Shown piece after piece: positions 5,792-9,179 of a stretch of 9,179 bases of DNA. The stretch is from NCBI GenBank assembly GCA_025355255.1, contig JANYAA010000218.1, forward strand, positions 1 to 9,179. Direction: 5' to 3'. The DNA is from Chloroflexota bacterium (GTDB taxonomy: Bacteria; Chloroflexota; Limnocylindria; Limnocylindrales; CSP1-4). The notes beneath the pieces are model-generated. The model searched no databases. It was not told the DNA's origin and worked only from the letters and a program-made list of their open reading frames with translations. Numbering within the stretch: the first letter of the stretch is position 1; the number at the start of each line of letters is the position of its first letter. The position numbers and the translations under genes are program-made.

Positions 5792-6782
5792 GCCCGAGAC
5801 GGCAGCCCCAGTCGAGGTAGCGCCACTCGTCCACGGCGTGGCGAGGTCCGGCGACCGGACGATCGAGTTCCACGATGTCGCCTCGCTCGCCGCCGTGCTC
5901 AAGGAGCCCGACGCCCGCGTCTGGGTTGACGTCACCGCACCCGATGGCGCGATGGTTCCCGAGGTTGTCACGCTGCTCAACGTCCACCCGCTGACCGCTG
6001 AGGACATCGTTGAGCGGAACCAGCGCGCCAAGGTGGAGGAGATCGAGGGCTCGCTCCACGTCGTCATGTTCGCCATCACGTACGACGGCGCCGTCAAGGA
6101 GACGGAGATCGATCTGGTACTGGCGCCGAACTCGCTCCTCACGGTCCACGACTCAGGCTGGGACCCGCACACGCTGACGCAGCTTCGCGGCGACCCGGGC
6201 GCGCTGCTGGAGCGTGGCCCCGACTTCCTGTTGTATGCCCTCACGGACGGGCTGGTGGATGGCTACTTCCCCGTCCTCGACGCCATCGAGGACGAGATTG
6301 ACCAGCTCCAGGATGATGTCATCGCCAAGCCCACAACTGCCACGCTGGAGCGCCTGTTTGCGCTGAAGCGCGAGTTGATCAGCCTGCGGCGTGCGGTTTC
6401 GCCGGCGCGCGAGATCTTCAACCAGCTCACCAACCGCGATCTGGCGCTGGTGGCCAACGAGCACATCATCTACTTCCGCGATGTGTACGACCACCTGATC
6501 CGAGTGACTGACGAGCTGGACAACGACCGCGACCTTGTGGCTGGCACCCTGGACGTCTACCTGTCCACGATCAACAACAACCTCTCGGTCATCATGAAGC
6601 GCCTCACCGGCGTCACCGTGCTGCTCGCGGGCGTCGGCGGGCTGGCCGGCATCTTTGGCATGAGCGAGTCGCCGGCGGCGTTCTCGCTCACGGAGGGGGT
6701 CGGGTTCTGGGTTATCTCGGGAAGCATCTTCGCTATAGCAGGCGTCGCTGCACTGGTGCTCCGCAAGCGCGACTGGATCTAG
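5772..6782 (+). CDS. CorA-family Mg2+/divalent cation transporter with GMS instead of GMN
   Basis: This 336-aa protein has the CorA layout: an N-terminal cytoplasmic alpha/beta domain (conserved HPLTAEDIVE, 72-81), long helices (about 165-270), then two C-terminal membrane segments (about 277-297 and 311-331) and a short basic end, RKRDWI. CorA pentamers conduct Mg2+, and related proteins carry Co2+, Ni2+ or Zn2+. The hallmark Gly-Met-Asn at the end of TM1, part of the selectivity filter, here reads G296-M297-S298 within AGIFGMSES; the usual MPEL-like loop is also absent. It may belong to a divergent CorA-like subfamily with altered ion preference. The ATG lies inside the MFS gene (20-nt overlap), with GGAGA (5756-5760) 11 nt upstream, so it is probably translated from the same mRNA. 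It ends 7 nt before the convergent sortase-like gene. Confidence 0.9.
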   Translation: MTAAAPEPETAAPVEVAPLVHGVARSGDRTIEFHDVASLAAVLKEPDARVWVDVTAPDGAMVPEVVTLLNVHPLTAEDIVERNQRAKVEEIEGSLHVVMFAITYDGAVKETEIDLVLAPNSLLTVHDSGWDPHTLTQLRGDPGALLERGPDFLLYALTDGLVDGYFPVLDAIEDEIDQLQDDVIAKPTTATLERLFALKRELISLRRAVSPAREIFNQLTNRDLALVANEHIIYFRDVYDHLIRVTDELDNDRDLVAGTLDVYLSTINNNLSVIMKRLTGVTVLLAGVGGLAGIFGMSESPAAFSLTEGVGFWVISGSIFAIAGVAALVLRKRDWI

Positions 6783-6793
6783 CGCTCGGCTAG
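6779..6793. terminator. Small palindrome holding both convergent stop codons
   Basis: CTAGC-GCTCG-GCTAG forms a 5-bp stem. The TAG of the cation transporter (6780-6782) and the TAG of the sortase-like gene (6790-6792, minus) are in its two arms. It has no U-tract, so a terminator role is weakly supported. Confidence 0.2.
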
Positions 6794-7521
6794 CCGCAGA
6801 TCACCGGCTTTGGGACGGGATGCGCCGCGGCCGGATCGGCATCGCTGACGGACAGCGGCGTCGCCACCAATTGCGTTTCCGGTGACCTGCCAACCCCAAG
6901 GCTGCCCGTGCTTTCCGAGGTCTGGAGCCAGAGCTGCTCCGTGGACGCGTTGATAGGCGCGTTCATGGCTGTGGTACCCGCCTGGTGCAGCAGCACCTTC
7001 GTGATCTCGTACAGGTAGAGCTTGTTGTCACTCGTGTAGACCTGGACGATCAGCCCGCGAAGCGAGGCGGACGTGTGCTTGAACATCACCACGTCGTAGA
7101 TGGGGCCAAACATCCCCGTCCGGGCGTGGGCGAAGAGGTACGTCGCCTTGCCCTGGCCGGGCTGACCAAGGCCTTGGATCACGAAGTACATCGCCACGTT
7201 GCAGTACGGGTAGCCAGATGGCGCCGCCACGACCGGCAAGTCGATCTGGAGGGCCGGGATCACGACACGCGTCGCGACACCTTTGCCAGGCGGCGTGGTG
7301 GGACCTGACGGGGCGCTGGCGCCCGGTGTGGCTGATGCCGTGGACCCGTTGCCCGATGGCGAGGCGAGGGCGATGGGCGGCAGGCTCACCGTTGCCTCAG
7401 GGACAACGCGCGCAATCGCCGGGTCTCCGTACGAGAGCAGCCCAGCCGTGACGATGGCGGCGCCGAGCACTGTGACCAGGACGGTCACGAGGCGAGCGAA
7501 GAGCGAATGAACAATCCCCAT
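6790..7521 (-). CDS. Membrane-anchored sortase-like protein with catalytic Cys replaced by Ser
   Basis: The protein is 243 aa from the ATG at 7521. It has an N-terminal membrane anchor (about 8-30), a Ser/Thr/Pro-rich linker (about 54-80), and a sortase-type beta-barrel domain from VVIPALQIDLPV (86-97). The histidine block is TYLFAHARTGMFGPIY, with H132. The TLxTC-like block reads LWLQTSEST, so S202 stands where sortases have the nucleophilic Cys, 70 residues after H132. R212 is in the usual place for the catalytic Arg. The only cysteines are C107 (YPYC) and C242 next to the C-terminus; they may form a disulfide. Sortases join or anchor surface proteins by transpeptidation; with Ser this protein may be inactive as a transpeptidase, or use another chemistry. 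The form resembles sortase-like proteins I associate with Chloroflexota. The frame is open upstream to 7707 but only from 7521 does it give a plausible membrane anchor; the ribosome site is weak. Confidence 0.8.
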   Translation of the reverse strand: MGIVHSLFARLVTVLVTVLGAAIVTAGLLSYGDPAIARVVPEATVSLPPIALASPSGNGSTASATPGASAPSGPTTPPGKGVATRVVIPALQIDLPVVAAPSGYPYCNVAMYFVIQGLGQPGQGKATYLFAHARTGMFGPIYDVVMFKHTSASLRGLIVQVYTSDNKLYLYEITKVLLHQAGTTAMNAPINASTEQLWLQTSESTGSLGVGRSPETQLVATPLSVSDADPAAAHPVPKPVICG

Positions 7522-7575
7522 GGGACGTGGATCGTAGGACACCTGCGCGTATTCCGTCGCGTGCGCCGCCGACGC

Positions 7576-7590
7576 CGTATCGCTGATACG
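7576..7590. promoter_or_regulatory. Perfect dyad in the divergent sortase-like / PT-protein intergenic region
   Basis: CGTATC-GCT-GATACG is a perfect 6-bp inverted repeat in the 78-bp gap between the two divergent start codons, ending 10 nt before the plus-strand ATG. It could be an operator or a leader hairpin. I could not define -35/-10 boxes for either gene with confidence. Confidence 0.35.
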
Positions 7591-7599
7591 CTCGAGGTG

Positions 7600-7866
7600 A
7601 TGGGCGGAAGAGCAGCAATCGTGGCCGGCCTGGTCGCCGGGGTTCTCGTGGGCGGTATTGCGCTGGGCGCCGCCGTGGCCTTGTCGCCTATGCCTGCAGC
7701 GCCGCACGCGTCGCCAACGCCCGCGCCGACGTTTGCCCCAACGCCATCGCCCACGCCGGCCCCCACGCCCACGCCTGCGCCGACACCGGCGCCAACCCCT
7801 ACGCCGTCGTCCACGGACACGCCCCCGCCGTCCGGCCCTGCGAACTCGCCCCTCCCCGGCGGCTAG
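7600..7866 (+). CDS. Small membrane-anchored Pro/Thr-repeat surface protein
   Basis: This is an 88-aa protein. An N-terminal hydrophobic segment (about 6-29, rich in Gly, Ala and Val) could be a signal anchor. Residues 38-70 are almost purely Pro, Thr, Ala and Ser in TPAPTPTP-like repeats, and the end is SGPANSPLPGG. There is no folded domain, and no sortase signal with a C-terminal hydrophobic helix and basic tail. Such Pro/Thr-rich stretches are usual in exported linkers and wall-spanning stalks; function is unknown. The ATG at 7600 was chosen over an upstream in-frame ATG at 7507 because the extra 31 residues are Arg-rich and overlap the start of the divergent gene. A GTG directly before it (7597) is also possible. 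It is divergent from the sortase-like gene and ends 6 nt before the convergent LysE-family gene. Confidence 0.6.
   Translation: MGGRAAIVAGLVAGVLVGGIALGAAVALSPMPAAPHASPTPAPTFAPTPSPTPAPTPTPAPTPAPTPTPSSTDTPPPSGPANSPLPGG
7711..7809 (+). repeat. Low-complexity Pro/Thr codon repeat
   Basis: About 100 bp of CCN/ACG/GCC-type codons (units such as CCCACGCC and GCCGACG) encode the Pro/Thr-rich stalk. Expected to vary in length by slippage. The reverse strand reads as Gly/Val repeats and is not a gene. Confidence 0.7.
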
Positions 7867-7872
7867 CGCGCC

Positions 7873-8508
7873 TCAGCCTGCGCGGAGCACGGTGAGCAGC
7901 GCCTCGCGCAGCAGCCCCGCAGCGAAGACGGCGAGCAGCAAAGCCAGCACGCGCATCGTCAGCGCCCAGCCGCGTCCTGCGGCCGGCCGGCCGGCCCGCG
8001 ACGTTAGCAGGGCCAGGACCACCTTGGAGCCCACTAGCGACCCGTAGAACCCGGCGACGAATAGCGCCGCAGCACCAGGGCCCGAAGCCGCGGCGCTGGC
8101 CACCAGCGTCGGTGCTCCCACCAGGAGCCAGAACAAGTACGGGTGCGGGCTGAGCAGGTTCACCGTGACGCCCCGCAGCCACGATCGAGGGGCCTCGCCT
8201 CCGCCATCGGCGCCGCCCGCGTCCCCGGCCGGTGCTGTCCGCCAGGTGTCAAGCGCAAGCGCCGCCACAAAGACAGCTCCGGCGAGCGAGACCACCGCCG
8301 TCACGCCGTCAAGCGACGCCGCCGAGCCAACGATCAGGATGCTGCCGACGATGATCGGCAGGTCGGTCAGCAGCGGCGCCACGGCCACGCGGACACCGTG
8401 GCCCGCCCCAAACCGCAGCGTCTGGGCGATGACGAGCGCCAGCAGCGGCCCGGGTGCGAGCCCAGCCGACAGACCGAAGAGGAGTCCAGTGCCGAGCGCC
8501 TCGAGCAT
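7873..8508 (-). CDS. LysE/RhtB-family translocator (amino-acid exporter type)
   Basis: This 211-aa integral-membrane protein has about six hydrophobic helices. The family hallmark is near the N-terminus: GLSAGLAPGPLLALV (12-26) with P19-G20-P21. A second family block, NLLSPHPYLFWL (117-128), starts the second half; D49 sits in the second helix. A polar loop rich in Gly, Asp and Glu (about 92-108) separates the halves. Known members export basic or neutral amino acids, homoserine or related solutes; the substrate here cannot be assigned. The ATG at 8508 lies 21 nt after the NuoN stop, close enough for one transcript, although no function shared with complex I is apparent. No good Shine-Dalgarno sequence is visible before the ATG. 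Confidence 0.87.
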   Translation of the reverse strand: MLEALGTGLLFGLSAGLAPGPLLALVIAQTLRFGAGHGVRVAVAPLLTDLPIIVGSILIVGSAASLDGVTAVVSLAGAVFVAALALDTWRTAPAGDAGGADGGGEAPRSWLRGVTVNLLSPHPYLFWLLVGAPTLVASAAASGPGAAALFVAGFYGSLVGSKVVLALLTSRAGRPAAGRGWALTMRVLALLLAVFAAGLLREALLTVLRAG

Positions 8509-8529
8509 CTCGCGGCGCCAGCCCAGCCG

Positions 8530-9179
8530 CTAGCCGATCGCCTTGGCGGCGGTGTTGACGAGGTCGAGCAGGACGCCTGGGAACAGGCCCAGAGCGAGCG
8601 TGAGGACCGTGCTCACCGCAAGGCCGGCCCAGACCAGACGGCCATGGCGCACGACGGGGATCTCAGCGTCAGGCTCGCGCATGAACATGTAGACCACGAC
8701 GCGCAGGTAGTAGAACGCCGCAGCGGTCGCGTTGAGCATGGCCAGCACGGCCAGGGCGGTAACCCATCCGCCGGCCTGGACAGCCGCGAAGATCACGTAA
8801 AACTTGCCGAAGAAGCCGGCCGTCGGCGGAATGCCGGTCAGGCTCAGCAGGAAGAGCGCCATCAGGATGCCCAGCACGGGCTCGCGGCGCATCAGCCCCG
8901 CAAAGGTGGAGAGGTTGCTCGTGACGCCCGGGCGCTTCTGAAGAGCGGCGATGACGGCAAACGCGCCGAGGTTCATGAACGAGTACGCCGCGCCGTAGTA
9001 CAGGAGACCCTCGAGGCCCTCGATCCTGCCCGCGCCAAAGGCTGCAAAGCCAACGAGCATGTAGCCGGTGTGGGCGATCGAGGAGTACGCCAGCATCCGC
9101 TTCACGTTGTCCTGCGTCAGCGCGACCAGGTTGCCGAGCGTCATGGTGAGCGCCGCGAGCACGATGATCACGATGTTCC
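8530..9179 (-). CDS. nuoN: NADH-quinone oxidoreductase subunit N, C-terminal part (5' end cut by window)
   Basis: The visible part is 215 residues and enters from the right edge with no start codon. NuoN is an antiporter-like membrane subunit of respiratory complex I that takes part in proton translocation. The proton-antiporter-family signature is clear: GNLVALTQDNVKRMLAYSSI with AHTGYML following. It is followed by YYGAAYSFMNLGAF, LSLTGIPPTAGFFGKFYVI and YYLRVVVYMF, and further hydrophobic helices to the stop. Full NuoN is roughly 450-490 aa, so about half is missing. NuoN rather than NuoL or NuoM is favoured by the short C-terminus and the GIPPTAGFFGKFYVI block, and because nuoN usually ends the nuo operon, here followed by an unrelated gene. 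Confidence 0.93.
   Translation of the reverse strand, partial: NIVIIVLAALTMTLGNLVALTQDNVKRMLAYSSIAHTGYMLVGFAAFGAGRIEGLEGLLYYGAAYSFMNLGAFAVIAALQKRPGVTSNLSTFAGLMRREPVLGILMALFLLSLTGIPPTAGFFGKFYVIFAAVQAGGWVTALAVLAMLNATAAAFYYLRVVVYMFMREPDAEIPVVRHGRLVWAGLAVSTVLTLALGLFPGVLLDLVNTAAKAIG

Noticed and set aside
5612..6244. Ser/Thr-rich 210-aa minus-strand frame across the MFS-CorA junction
   Set aside because: Antisense to two well-supported genes; low-complexity composition typical of a shadow frame.
7711..7809. Possible CRISPR or tandem-repeat array
   Set aside because: Repeats are short codon-level CCN/ACG units inside a reading frame, without spacers.
7485..7820. Gly/Val-repeat minus-strand frame (GVGAGVGAGVG-like)
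   Set aside because: It is the complement of the Pro/Thr codon repeat and runs through the divergent promoter region.

Overview
The window looks like a chromosomal segment of a high-GC bacterium (about two-thirds G+C by eye). The best guess is a soil or freshwater Chloroflexota, for example the Limnocylindria side; an actinobacterium is the main alternative. This rests on an actinobacterial-type inositol-3-phosphate synthase, a sortase-like protein of a form I associate with Chloroflexota, a Pro/Thr-repeat surface protein, and frequent GTG starts. No database search was possible, so the assignment is tentative.

Positions 1-3260, minus strand, form a four-gene operon for inositol phospholipid synthesis. 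A good sigma70-type promoter (3232-3260) drives an ArsR-family regulator, a CDP-alcohol phosphatidyltransferase (probable phosphatidylinositol-phosphate synthase), inositol-3-phosphate synthase, and an LpxL/PatA-type acyltransferase that runs off the left edge. Two junctions are 4-nt start/stop overlaps. The chain reads as glucose-6-phosphate to inositol-3-phosphate to PI-phosphate to an acylated, possibly mannosylated, inositol lipid. Two dyads at the promoter suggest autoregulation by the ArsR protein.

Positions 3283-4096 are a gene-poor, scarred stretch. They hold a frameshifted, internally deleted GGDEF remnant bounded by a 19-bp inverted repeat, then about 300 bp of non-coding DNA rich in short inverted and direct repeats.

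Positions 4097-6782, plus strand, carry a 14-helix DHA2-type MFS exporter overlapping a CorA-family divalent-cation transporter whose GMN signature reads GMS.

Positions 6790-7866 hold a divergent pair: a membrane-anchored sortase-like protein with Ser where the catalytic Cys should be (minus), and a tiny TM plus Pro/Thr-repeat protein (plus). Positions 7873-9179, minus strand, hold a LysE-family exporter just downstream of the C-terminal half of NuoN (complex I), which enters from the right edge.
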